Source: Endotrypanum monterogeii (lineage: Eukaryota; Euglenozoa; Kinetoplastea; Trypanosomatida; Trypanosomatidae). Taken from it: 64,000 nt of DNA. The DNA is taken from the NCBI GenBank assembly GCA_000333855.2, contig CM007342.1:405250-469249 (forward strand), written 5' to 3'. The notes beneath the pieces are model-generated. The model saw nothing but the letters and a program-made list of their open reading frames with translations, ran no database searches and had not been told where the DNA came from. A program made the translations under genes and the position numbers. This document shows positions 53,176 through 62,034 of this stretch, one piece after another (the first letter of the stretch is position 1; every line of letters begins with the position of its first letter).

Positions 53176-53551
53176 TATACCTTAGCACACACACACACAC
53201 ACGTGTCCGCCCTAGGGAAAAATGCTCCTCCCTTTTTTTTTTCTACGTAAAGATGTATGTCTCACTTTCTGCGGCGGAAGAAGAGAACAGAGGCGGAGAT
53301 GGGGTTGTGTGTGTGTGTGTGTTATGGGTGTGTCCCGGTAGGAAAACTATGAAGAGCATCTACCATGCTTGCGCTTCCGCCCATGTGCTCGCTGCTCTCC
53401 TCCCACCACCACTGCGGTTCCCCTCCTCTAAATATCGCTGACCCCTTCCCCAACATTTATGTTCCTCTGCGATGCCACAAGATCGTGGATCTGAACCACT
53501 CTACACGCAGGACTCTTCTCTTCAAGGATAAAAAACACACTTGTGCACATC
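52657..53551. other. Spacer between pseudokinase 1 and the unrecognised gene
   Basis: About 0.9 kb with no gene. It contains a G run (about 52948-52958), an A run (53117-53128), a TA tract (53144-53176), CA (about 53187-53203) and GT (about 53305-53321) runs, and pyrimidine-rich sequence 53390-53460. Confidence 0.65.
53144..53176. repeat. (TA)n microsatellite
   Basis: An alternating TA run with one G interruption near 53166, about 490 bases after the pseudokinase 1 stop. Confidence 0.88.
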
Positions 53552-54898
53552 ATGGCCTCTCAAGTTCCTGCGGCAGCAGCCAAGAAGCTGGTGCGCTGCA
53601 CCCGACGCGTTCGGGATCCACTGAACTACCTCGTCATGCAGCCGACAGATCCTGACCAAGTCACCACCTCGATCCGCACCGTGGACGTGGCCATGGTGAC
53701 TTGGTTCGTGCCCCTGCAAAACCTCCAGTGTTGTCTGCACAAGCGATACGAAGCGGAACGATTTGGTGAAATGATTGTACCCAAGGGCATGGCCGTCCCG
53801 GAGCCAAAGCCACTGGCGCCGACAGAGGACAGGGTGGGAGCGGCGGCTGCGCGGCACGGGCCGTCGGCCGTTCCGCAATTTATGCGCATGACAGCGCCGC
53901 AACGAAGCGTTGAGGCCGATGTTGCCGGCGCCCCGGCCGCGTCCTCGTCCTCGCACCTGTCCTCCTCGTCATCCCCGTCGACGGGTGGTAATCAACTGAA
54001 CAACTACGTGAACGAAGCTGGCGACACAGTGGTGCCGCTGGGACTCGTGACCATGATAGTCGGCAACAACATACCTGCCAAGCAGTCATGGCTGGAGCGC
54101 CTTGTTGATCCAGCGCCTCACCCAACGCTCTCGATGCGAGTCATGGTGATGGACCGAATCCATTGGCAACGCACCACCTGGTTGGCCGGAAGCATCTGCA
54201 GCAGCCTGTGCTGGGGGAGACTCCCTCAGCGTATTTTTTCCATCAACCTTGACTACCAGAATCCGGTCTACATCTCCGGTGGACCAGCCTTGGATGCAAC
54301 CAAGGCAGCACCCAAGGGGGGCGCGCAGTTCTCTGCCAGGCATACGACTCAGCCGCTCATGTTCGACGCGGCCGCGCAGCGCTACACCTCCCCCTTTCAA
54401 ATAGACGTTCCCGGTCTGAGCTTCAAGCTCAGGGTCGAGGACACTGGCAAGACCCTCTTTGACCCAACCTCTCGGGTGGTGGACGGCTTCCTCGACAACG
54501 AAAGTGCCTTGCACCGGCTCGCTCTCCAGCGCGAGGTGAACATGCTCGGCCTCGGCGGATCTGTGTACCGGCAGACGCTGTGGAGCAGCCCCTCTCTGCC
54601 GAACATCGGTCGCGTTGTCGAGTGCGAGTTCGGTTCTCTCTTCGAGCGCTATTTTGGATGCTCACCGGTGGGTGACCCAGTCGCCACGTGGCTGGTGGAC
54701 TCGGTCGATAAAACACTGATCTACCAGATGGAGGGCGAAGTAGAGGACGAGAACGATCCGAACAGCGCCACAACTTACGGTGATCGCTCTCTGACGGAGC
54801 GTGTGCAGAAGAAGGCAATGAATCGCTACAACGGATTCCGCGACGACATCCGGCACAAGACGTACAGCGAACTCTCTGGTGATGAAATGCCGCGCTGA
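53552..54898 (+). CDS. Unrecognised protein, probably trypanosomatid-specific
   Basis: A 448-residue protein starting at ATG 53552. I do not recognise a domain. It starts with an Ala/Lys-rich, basic N-terminus (MASQVPAAAAKKLVRCTRRV), which could be a mitochondrial-type presequence but is not conclusive. Residues about 25-75 look folded (PDQVTTSIRTVDVAMVTWFV); a Pro/Ala/Ser-rich linker with a serine tract follows (about 95-150); the remainder looks globular, with mixed hydrophobic and charged segments (VPLGLVTMIVGNNIPAKQSW, RIFSINLDYQNPVYISGG, FQIDVPGLSFKLRVEDTGK, LWSSPSLPNIGRVVECEFG). No transmembrane segment is evident. Codon use is like the neighbours. It sits between two kinase-fold genes, but co-transcription alone says little about function. 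Confidence 0.75.
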   Translation: MASQVPAAAAKKLVRCTRRVRDPLNYLVMQPTDPDQVTTSIRTVDVAMVTWFVPLQNLQCCLHKRYEAERFGEMIVPKGMAVPEPKPLAPTEDRVGAAAARHGPSAVPQFMRMTAPQRSVEADVAGAPAASSSSHLSSSSSPSTGGNQLNNYVNEAGDTVVPLGLVTMIVGNNIPAKQSWLERLVDPAPHPTLSMRVMVMDRIHWQRTTWLAGSICSSLCWGRLPQRIFSINLDYQNPVYISGGPALDATKAAPKGGAQFSARHTTQPLMFDAAAQRYTSPFQIDVPGLSFKLRVEDTGKTLFDPTSRVVDGFLDNESALHRLALQREVNMLGLGGSVYRQTLWSSPSLPNIGRVVECEFGSLFERYFGCSPVGDPVATWLVDSVDKTLIYQMEGEVEDENDPNSATTYGDRSLTERVQKKAMNRYNGFRDDIRHKTYSELSGDEMPR

Positions 54899-55027
54899 TC
54901 AGAGAACGACCCAAATGCAACCTAATACAAGCTGGGGGGGGAAAAAGGTTAACCTTACTACGTAACGCACGTGTGTGGAAGTGGGAGAGAAGGGAGGGGG
55001 TACCAGTCAGCGCAACTACACAACAGT

Positions 55028-55046
55028 CTCTCTCTCTCTCTGTGTA

Positions 55047-55079
<33 letters not shown>
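55028..55079. repeat. (CT)n(GT)n composite microsatellite
   Basis: A CT run (55028-55041) passes into a GT run with small interruptions up to 55079. Confidence 0.88.
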
Positions 55080-55579
55080 CTTCCTTCCTTCCTCATGACC
55101 CGTGTTGGTCATTCCCATTTGAGAATTCATACCACGTTAAGGAAATGGGAAAACTGTACTTATTATAGTTATATATATATGTTTTTTTTTGGTTCTTCAA
55201 AAAAAAAAAAAGGATTGCGCTCCACGCTCCTCGCAGTGTCCCACGCCCCCTTCTTTTTTTCACCTGCTGACCCTCTCCTAATTTTTTTTTTCTCGAGGCA
55301 AGATAAGCTGTGCCGCTCTGGAAATCAGGGAGGGAAGAAAGAGGAGAACGGGAGAGAAGAAGAATGACGTAAAGGCATTCGTACAGTGAGGAACGAGTGG
55401 ATGGCGGGCACCTGCTGTCCAGTTCAGGAGGGGATGACTTCTTCTTCTTTGCGTCACCCCATCGACATGAGAACATGTGCACCTAACACCATAGCACACC
55501 CCCACCTCACACAATCTATCTCACCTATCTGCATTACCCATCGTAATACACTATCGTTTCGCCTCGGTGTCCTACCGCT

Positions 55580-55616
55580 TCCCTCCCTCCCTCCCTCCTC
55601 CCCCCCCCCCATCCAG
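55580..55616 (+). promoter_or_regulatory. Probable trans-splice acceptor for pseudokinase 2
   Basis: A pure pyrimidine tract of CCCT repeats and a C run ends at about 55610, and the first AG follows at 55615-55616, 22 bases before the ATG at 55638. This supports 55638 as the true start over the longer in-frame extension upstream. Confidence 0.6.
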
Positions 55617-55637
55617 AGACGACAAACCTCAAGCGCG

Positions 55638-58385
55638 ATGTCCACACATCTGACAGCGCCCACTCAACTTGCCACAAGCAGGCAAGTACGGGGCGACGCA
55701 AGCATGACCGATCCCAGTCGCACAGAATCCACCAAGGGATTACCAAACGATCGTAAAAGCAGCATCAGTGCGCACTTGACCACATCAGACAGCACAGCAC
55801 ATCGCCAGGTCATCGGGAAATACGAGCTAGGCCGTATTCTTGCCACCGGCGATTTTGATTGCCGCACCCGCCTCTGCACACACATCACCACTGGCCTGCC
55901 ATATGTCGTGCGAGTATACGACAAGCGTGTGCTGGAAGAGACGAAGTGGATGTGGGACCGTGTAGCGGAGTCGATCCGTGTTCAGCGTACTCTCCCCAAG
56001 AATAAACATGTGCTGGAGATGGTGGAATGCTTCGAGTCCAATACATCGATCTACATCATGATGCATATGTTCTCCTCCATGAACATTGCTCAGCTCTTCA
56101 CGGACGCCGCGGCCCGTGCAACGCTTCTTTATCGTCTGCAGAACTTGTCGCGCGCGGTCCTCCATTCTTCTTGCGCCTCGAACTCGACAGGTGCGTCCAG
56201 GTGGGACTCAGAGAACCCTGAAAAAGATGCGCGCCATCACGCGCCGATCCCACTGCATGCGCTGCAAACGACAGATCTCACGGGCACTGATACACTTCAC
56301 GAGATCACATCACCGACACCCTCAGCGAAAAACCCATCCATACAAGTATCATTTCGCCGGGCAGAGAAGAGTGCGCGTACCTCAGTCGCACCTACAGCGG
56401 ACTTGCAATTTTTTGGGTGTGGCGCAGAGGAGGCGGCGGACGTGAACGACATGTCTTTCCGCAGCCATGAAAAAGGCGCCAGCATCACCAGCACCGCTGC
56501 ACGGACGAAGGGCGATGCCGGAAACTCGCTGGCGGCGATGGCCGCGCTCAATAGCCTCGGTAAAACGGTGCTGCCGTCGCATGTACCGCTGACGCTTATC
56601 AGGGTCCTTTTTGAGCAGGCTGTTAAGGGTGTGTTGCACCTGCATCATAACAACGTCGTCCACACCGGAATAGCCCCTGACCACCTTCTGGTCGCGCCCG
56701 ATGGCCTGCTCCGCATCAGCAACATGGTTTCGTGTTGCTTCTGCGCGCCTGGTGGTCGTCTGCACGACATTCGCGGCACAAGGCACACAGTTCCCCCGGA
56801 GGTGCTGAGAGGAGAGTCGTATGACCCCTATCTCGCTGATGCCTGGGCACTTGGTGTGGTCTTGTATTTCATGCTAAACCGTGGTCGCTACCCGCATGAC
56901 GGGGCAAGCACACTTCGACACATTCTTCACGGCCACACCCGGCCCTCACGGCCTGGACTGCCACCCGTTGCGCTAGACCTCGTCGCCCGCCTCATGCAGA
57001 CCTCCCCTGAGGAGCGGCTCCCTGTCTACGCTATCCTCGCTCACCCCTTCTTCTCAGTGGACTTGCCTTCCATTGCGGAAGAGCGAGCGGCAGATGCAGC
57101 AGAAGAGGCGAAGCTACAGGCCCAGTTCGCATATCATCACACAATCCCTTCCCCACCTGCTTATTGTATGAACACTGTAGGCAACACCGGAGACACTTCT
57201 AGTAGGCGTCAGTCGCAAAGCAATGACATAGCGGCTGGCACACACCGTTGGAGCCTGACATTGCCTCACCAAGACTCGCTCATCTCTTTCGGGAGTGGTG
57301 GTAGCATCACATTCGCAGATGAGGTGAGCAGCGTAAGAATGGAAACACACAAAGACGACACATCAGGAAAAAACGACTCCCCGAGGTGGACCAACATCCG
57401 CGTGGCCGGCTCCCCGCCTGCCGCTCCATCCAAACCCCGCTTCGCGGCGGAACCGCGATCGCTGCCGCTGACGATCAAACAGAGGGAACAGGTGGGAACT
57501 TCCCTGTTAACGGCGAGCCTTCGTGACAGTGTGGTCGTTTCCGAATCGGTGCCTCTCCGCCCCATATGGCGTGCTGGGCTGGCACCAACAAGAGAGCTGC
57601 TGGAAGATCATTCCGCTCGGGTAATCCAGTACCACTACCGCCAACGGCAGAGCCGCCGTCGATTCCGAGCTGAGACGAGGGCGCTAGTGGCTCGCAGTCA
57701 AAAGAAATATCCCGTAAACGCAAACAAGGGGGGAATCTTCTGGCCACAACAGTCTATGCGGGACCACAACATCCCTCTCCCCCCCGCACGTCGAGGCGTC
57801 TCCACCGGCAGCAATAATAAAACAGGTAGGCACGTGGAGGGAAAGTCCCTCTCTCATCGCCAGAAACCCGGGGCGGTTTCTGTAGCATTGACGAACAAGT
57901 CCGCGCATTCGACCAACACCAACGGCGTTCTCATTCATACGCTTGCCGACTCACACAATAGTGCCCACGGCGAAGATGACGGCGAAGCCAGCTTCTTTAG
58001 CCACCTCGGTGTTTCTCGAGAAAACATGGCGAGGAGCTGTAGCTATGTCTCCTCGTCGTCCATCATAGGTGAAACAGATGGCACAGCAACGGGAGTGCAG
58101 ACGCGTATTAGTGCTATAGGCGACCCTTATGCGGGATCTCAGCGACACCTACTCGCATCCAAGACTGGTATTCTGTCCACAATGTTGTCTCCCCGTACCC
58201 TGGGTGGCAACGTCATTCGTACCGCTGATGGTGAGCGGTCAGTGGAAAGAACCGTGAAGGACGGCGAGCCGTGTCCGCTCTGTAGCCGCAAGTCATACCC
58301 GACGCGTACCATTTGCATGAACCCGTACCCTGACACTCCCTATCTCTACACCAAGGGCATGTTCACGAATACGCCGTCGACGTGA
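55638..58385 (+). CDS. Catalytically degenerate kinase-fold protein (pseudokinase 2) with IQ-like motif
   Basis: A 915-residue protein; ATG 55638 is chosen because it follows a strong splice acceptor and the in-frame sequence before it is low-complexity. The kinase fold starts at about residue 55 (VIGKYELGRILATGDF), with a degenerate glycine loop. The VAIK lysine position reads VVRVYDKR, Arg instead of Lys. After ESNTSIYIMMHMF a Ser/Thr-rich insert of about 150 residues precedes the catalytic region, where HRD reads H-T-G (VVHTGIAPDHLLV) and DFG reads I-S-N. The PPE and DAWALGVVLYFML elements and the final ERLPVYAILAHPFF helix are intact, so the fold is kept. The overall style is CAMK/AMPK-like. 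An IQ-like helix (RVIQYHYRQRQSRRRF) lies near residue 660, possibly for calmodulin. The C-terminus has a CPLC pair. Confidence 0.8.
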   Translation: MSTHLTAPTQLATSRQVRGDASMTDPSRTESTKGLPNDRKSSISAHLTTSDSTAHRQVIGKYELGRILATGDFDCRTRLCTHITTGLPYVVRVYDKRVLEETKWMWDRVAESIRVQRTLPKNKHVLEMVECFESNTSIYIMMHMFSSMNIAQLFTDAAARATLLYRLQNLSRAVLHSSCASNSTGASRWDSENPEKDARHHAPIPLHALQTTDLTGTDTLHEITSPTPSAKNPSIQVSFRRAEKSARTSVAPTADLQFFGCGAEEAADVNDMSFRSHEKGASITSTAARTKGDAGNSLAAMAALNSLGKTVLPSHVPLTLIRVLFEQAVKGVLHLHHNNVVHTGIAPDHLLVAPDGLLRISNMVSCCFCAPGGRLHDIRGTRHTVPPEVLRGESYDPYLADAWALGVVLYFMLNRGRYPHDGASTLRHILHGHTRPSRPGLPPVALDLVARLMQTSPEERLPVYAILAHPFFSVDLPSIAEERAADAAEEAKLQAQFAYHHTIPSPPAYCMNTVGNTGDTSSRRQSQSNDIAAGTHRWSLTLPHQDSLISFGSGGSITFADEVSSVRMETHKDDTSGKNDSPRWTNIRVAGSPPAAPSKPRFAAEPRSLPLTIKQREQVGTSLLTASLRDSVVVSESVPLRPIWRAGLAPTRELLEDHSARVIQYHYRQRQSRRRFRAETRALVARSQKKYPVNANKGGIFWPQQSMRDHNIPLPPARRGVSTGSNNKTGRHVEGKSLSHRQKPGAVSVALTNKSAHSTNTNGVLIHTLADSHNSAHGEDDGEASFFSHLGVSRENMARSCSYVSSSSIIGETDGTATGVQTRISAIGDPYAGSQRHLLASKTGILSTMLSPRTLGGNVIRTADGERSVERTVKDGEPCPLCSRKSYPTRTICMNPYPDTPYLYTKGMFTNTPST

Positions 58386-58466
58386 GAGAGTGTAGTGAAT
58401 TACGCGCGGGCATTATATATCGCTCAGCTCTCACATGGCACCTCCTCCCCCACACTCTCGGCACAT

Positions 58467-58468
<2 letters not shown>

Positions 58469-58507
<39 letters not shown>
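58469..58507. repeat. (GT)n microsatellite
   Basis: About 19 uninterrupted GT units, 80 bases after the pseudokinase 2 stop. Confidence 0.92.
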
Positions 58508-58508
<1 letters not shown>

Positions 58509-60077
58509 AGGGAGGGGAGGGAAAAAGGGATGTGATGTTTCCTGCACGACAGCTGACGGCGGCGTTGCTACTCTTTCCGCGACAGCATGGAAGCTTCGCG
58601 CACTCCTCCCCTCCCCTCCCTCCCCCCCCCCACCTACACACACACACACCTCCTTTCCTACTTTTGCTTTTGCGTGAGGAAGACTAGATGTATTCATGTT
58701 CTCCTATTGCAGCCCCACTCCAGGCGCGCACTCATCTCCTTGGCTCCTTTGCGCCAAACCATTGCACCTTAACCCGATCCCTGCCCTGTGCTTGTGAGGG
58801 CTATGGTGAATGCTTTATTGGTGCTTCCCCAACGCAACCTCCCGTTATATCCTTACGCTATCAGCTTTGTACTTTGTTATCGCGACACACTGAAAGGTGA
58901 CCCTCATATACATATATAGATATGTATATTATATACTGAGACAGGTATCACCGGAAATGTTTGTGCCCGCAATGGTAAAATGCCACTTATGTGTTTATAA
59001 ACGAAAAAAAAGGGGGGGGGATTGTATGTATGTATATACCCCCTCCCCCCTCCCCCCCCCTTCCCCCCCTTCCCCCCCTCACTCCCTACGTATGCACCGG
59101 TGCACACAAAAAGAAGGGGTGTGATGAGTTGTCTGGCACCGACCTAATTCCAACCATCCACACACCGCTTCTCTCAGCGAACCGATAAGTAAATGAAAAT
59201 GCTGAGATGAGTTGCACCACTTGTCTCTTGCCTTCCTGTCTGTGAGTATATGTGTCTAGTGCAGAGAGGGGGAAGGGGGGGATGGCAGCAATAACGGGGC
59301 AGTGTGCAGTGTATGCATGCGCGTGTGGGGGGGGGGTAGGCATCTGGGTAGAAACTTGCCTTCCACCTCATCCCACCGCTTTTTTGTTGTTTTTTTTTCG
59401 TGTGTGTGCGCGCACTACCCTTTGCACAGTCTTTTCGTGGTTTCTCCCCGCCGCCGCCGCCGCTGCTGCTGTCGTCGTTTGCACCACCCTGGAGATGCAC
59501 AGGCGCCTGTGATCCTGAGAGCCCTTGAAGCCCCTCGCCGGGCAAAGTTTCGACTGAGGGGAGGGGGGACAAGGCACACTGCGCAGGCAGAGACATTAGT
59601 ATTGGCACCAACGAGTGGATCCGTCACTGGTCAAAAAAAAAAAAAAGAGAGACATTCTTCAGCCCATATAAATATACTAATATCGGGTGAAGGGCCACGA
59701 AAAGGTGTATGTCAAGCTCCAATAAGGAACGCACCAGTGAGTGAGCTCTCGAGAAACGCAGTGCTCATCGGGATTCGTTTTTTTTTTTTTCGGGGGAGGG
59801 GACAACCCGGTTGCACAGGGTCATCCTACAGCACCTTGCTCTCACCCCCTACGCTCCTGTCAAAAGTGGTGTGCCGTTGTTGTGAGCGATGTCTTCCATG
59901 ACGGACTATATACTTCTTTCGCCCACTCTGTTTTTTATTTTCTCTCGCTCATCATCATCATCATCACCTCCTCCTTGGCTACTGTGCGTGCCCTCGTCCT
60001 CCTCCTCTTTGCACTTTGAGCACTGCACTGAAAGCTCACTAGACTGCAACTGACAAACCCTTTGCGCGCACACATAC

Positions 60078-60110
60078 GCACACACACACACACACACACA
60101 CGCGCGCGCG
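60078..60110. repeat. (CA)n(CG)n alternating purine-pyrimidine tract
   Basis: A CA run passes directly into five CG units. This strictly alternating purine-pyrimidine sequence lies about 170 bases before the TMEM138-like ATG. Confidence 0.9.
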
Positions 60111-60277
60111 TATAGAGACGATACATCACCGATGCATAGATGCACCATCGCAGAGAAGAACCAAGTCGACGTGAAACGTTTGTACCCATAACACGTGCAA
60201 GCGCGTAGGGTCACATCATCGGCTGCCTGTGAACAGCATTAACAGAGGTACACCAACGAGTACGGTTGTACAGAAAC

Positions 60278-61633
60278 ATGGCGCCGTCCTATCACATCCT
60301 TCTTGCGATCCTGCCTCTGCTTTCCTTCGTGGATGTTGTACTTCTCAGTGTCCGAACCCTCGCGTCGCAGCGCTACGACGGTCCCGATTTTTGCTATGCG
60401 ATCATGGCAGTGCAGGAGTCTGTACTACTCGTTGAACTCCTCGCGGTGTTGGCTCAGCTGTTCACCACATACCTCCTCACAACCGGTATGTGGGGGCAAG
60501 TCGCAGCACTTCTAAGCGCCTACGCACCCCTTTGGCTGTTGCGTGTTTCCCTCACCGTCACTACGGTGGTCTACAAGAACTTTATTCACCCGCGTCAGGC
60601 ATCCGCGGCAGTGTTCCGTGGTGAACCACACTTTCTCCCCCACTTCCCCCGCGCCTGGGGTGCCCCTGGTTACGGTGCGGTCTTCTCCCTCGACATCGCC
60701 TGCTGCTTTTTCTACTACCTCTCCGCCGTGTATGTGCTGGGCTACCTCTCAAATGAAACCCTCTACGTACCATACCATCGAAGGCCATGGCGCCATCTCC
60801 AGCGGAAGCGGGCTATCGCAGTTGCGACTGCAACCGATCAAGACAGCCGCCATACAAAACAGAGGAAGCGGCAGCGGTGGGAACAGAAAGAAAGGGCGGC
60901 GGGCGCCACTGGTGACGGCGGTGGCTGGGGTGTGTCCGGGAACCCCGGAATGATGTCGCTCACCCAAACCCCTTCTTTTTTGCGGTGGAGAGCCAATATG
61001 TATTCGGAACAGGGGAATGTAGACCACCAGGGAGGCACTACAGACAGCGGCGACCATGCACAATCACATTCATTAAAGGAAGAATTCTCGCGAGGGGAAG
61101 CCTCGCATCAATCTTCTGCAGCCCGAGCTAGCTTCGAGAAAGGTAAAAACGATGGGGTTCACGCGACAACCCACATCCCCGGCGCACACCCTGCGACCCC
61201 TGGTAGCCCCCCACACTGGCTGCCAACAACTCCGCAGAAGCGCTCGTCTGACGCGGTCTCCGCTGCGGCAAAACCGCCGCGAGCAGCAAAACAAAATCAC
61301 AATAAAGTGTCTGCGCCGCCGGACAGAAACTTCGAAGCAAAGACGCAGATGCAGCCAACTAGTGTTTTCACAAACCTGCCGCCTCTGCAGCTGCACCACC
61401 GCTTCACTGCCAATGGCGAGGGGGTAGAAAAGCAACTGCATCACTTCGCCAAAGCGGTGGTAGCCCACGGCTACACGCCCACGACGTCAACGTCGGACAA
61501 GGCCGCCCCGGGGAAGCTGTCCAGCAGTGGGCACACAGAGAGTACCGGCGCTGTTGGTCAGCACCCGACTCTGGTGAAGCAAGACGCCGACAGCCCCGCC
61601 TCTGTGACGACCTACACACCACACCGTCGTTGA
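60278..61633 (+). CDS. Four-span membrane protein, possibly TMEM138-like ciliary protein
   Basis: A 451-residue protein starting at ATG 60278. The first 170 residues carry four hydrophobic segments (about 4-25, 42-66, 72-100, 128-150). Between them the pattern Q-E plus hydrophobic helix, then LFTTYLLTTGMWGQVAALLSAY, and later CCFFYYLSAVYVLGYLSNETLYVPYH, parallels the order and spacing of TMEM138 (F.IQD..., F.TF.F..G, YCYFYKR...GDPHFY). TMEM138 is a small transition-zone or ciliary membrane protein in animals, which would fit a flagellate, but identity is low and I rely on memory of the family. A highly polar tail of about 280 residues, rich in Gln, His, Ser and basic residues, follows and has no counterpart in TMEM138. 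Alternative: an unrelated trypanosomatid tetraspan protein. Confidence 0.6.
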   Translation: MAPSYHILLAILPLLSFVDVVLLSVRTLASQRYDGPDFCYAIMAVQESVLLVELLAVLAQLFTTYLLTTGMWGQVAALLSAYAPLWLLRVSLTVTTVVYKNFIHPRQASAAVFRGEPHFLPHFPRAWGAPGYGAVFSLDIACCFFYYLSAVYVLGYLSNETLYVPYHRRPWRHLQRKRAIAVATATDQDSRHTKQRKRQRWEQKERAAGATGDGGGWGVSGNPGMMSLTQTPSFLRWRANMYSEQGNVDHQGGTTDSGDHAQSHSLKEEFSRGEASHQSSAARASFEKGKNDGVHATTHIPGAHPATPGSPPHWLPTTPQKRSSDAVSAAAKPPRAAKQNHNKVSAPPDRNFEAKTQMQPTSVFTNLPPLQLHHRFTANGEGVEKQLHHFAKAVVAHGYTPTTSTSDKAAPGKLSSSGHTESTGAVGQHPTLVKQDADSPASVTTYTPHRR

Positions 61634-62034
61634 CCTTCTGCCTCCCCCCACAGGGGGGGGGGGGGCCGCTGGACCGTTGTGGCTGCGTCTTTGATATGCA
61701 CCTGAAGTCGCTCTAGAACGATCAAGTTTGCCTGGGGAAAATAGAGAGAAATACGCAGTGAGGGCGCTTCCCCAAACTCATGGGCCCTACTACCACACGA
61801 ATACATTTCCCTTCTGCCGCCGTCGCCGCTGGGGGGGGGGGGGGGCAAGGGAGGGGAGGGAAGGATTTCACGCTAGCACCGCTGGGTCAAGCGGCGGCTC
61901 CATGGATGCTCCTCCGTCTCCCTCCCTCAACCCGTTCCTCTCCCCTTTTACTCTCTATCAGACTCTCCGCGGAAGCTTTCCGTGAGACGAGAACTCACGC
62001 ACACACACACACACATACATACAAGCTCGATCAT
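61634..62034. other. Spacer between the TMEM138-like and first ChaC genes
   Basis: About 0.4 kb with two G runs (61652-61664, 61831-61844), pyrimidine-rich sequence (61905-61960) and a CA run (about 62001-62014) just before the next ATG. No gene. Confidence 0.65.

Larger units (their letters stand above)
54899..55637. other. Spacer between the unrecognised gene and pseudokinase 2
   Basis: About 0.74 kb with no gene. It contains a CT/GT composite microsatellite (55028-55079), a short TA tract (about 55170-55180), T and A runs (55182-55211), another T run (55280-55291), and the pyrimidine tract and AG described as the next acceptor. Confidence 0.65.
58386..60277. other. Spacer between pseudokinase 2 and the TMEM138-like gene
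   Basis: About 1.9 kb, the longest spacer, with no credible gene. It holds a long GT run (58469-58507), C/CA stretches (58622-58649), an imperfect TA patch (about 58906-58936), G and C runs (59010-59075, 59326-59336), an A run (59634-59646), a T run (59779-59790) and a CA/CG run (60078-60110). ORFs that cross it are made of these repeats. Confidence 0.65.

Noticed and set aside
59302..59901. 199-residue ORF in the long spacer
   Set aside because: Translates GT, CCG and T runs; no similarity to any family I know.
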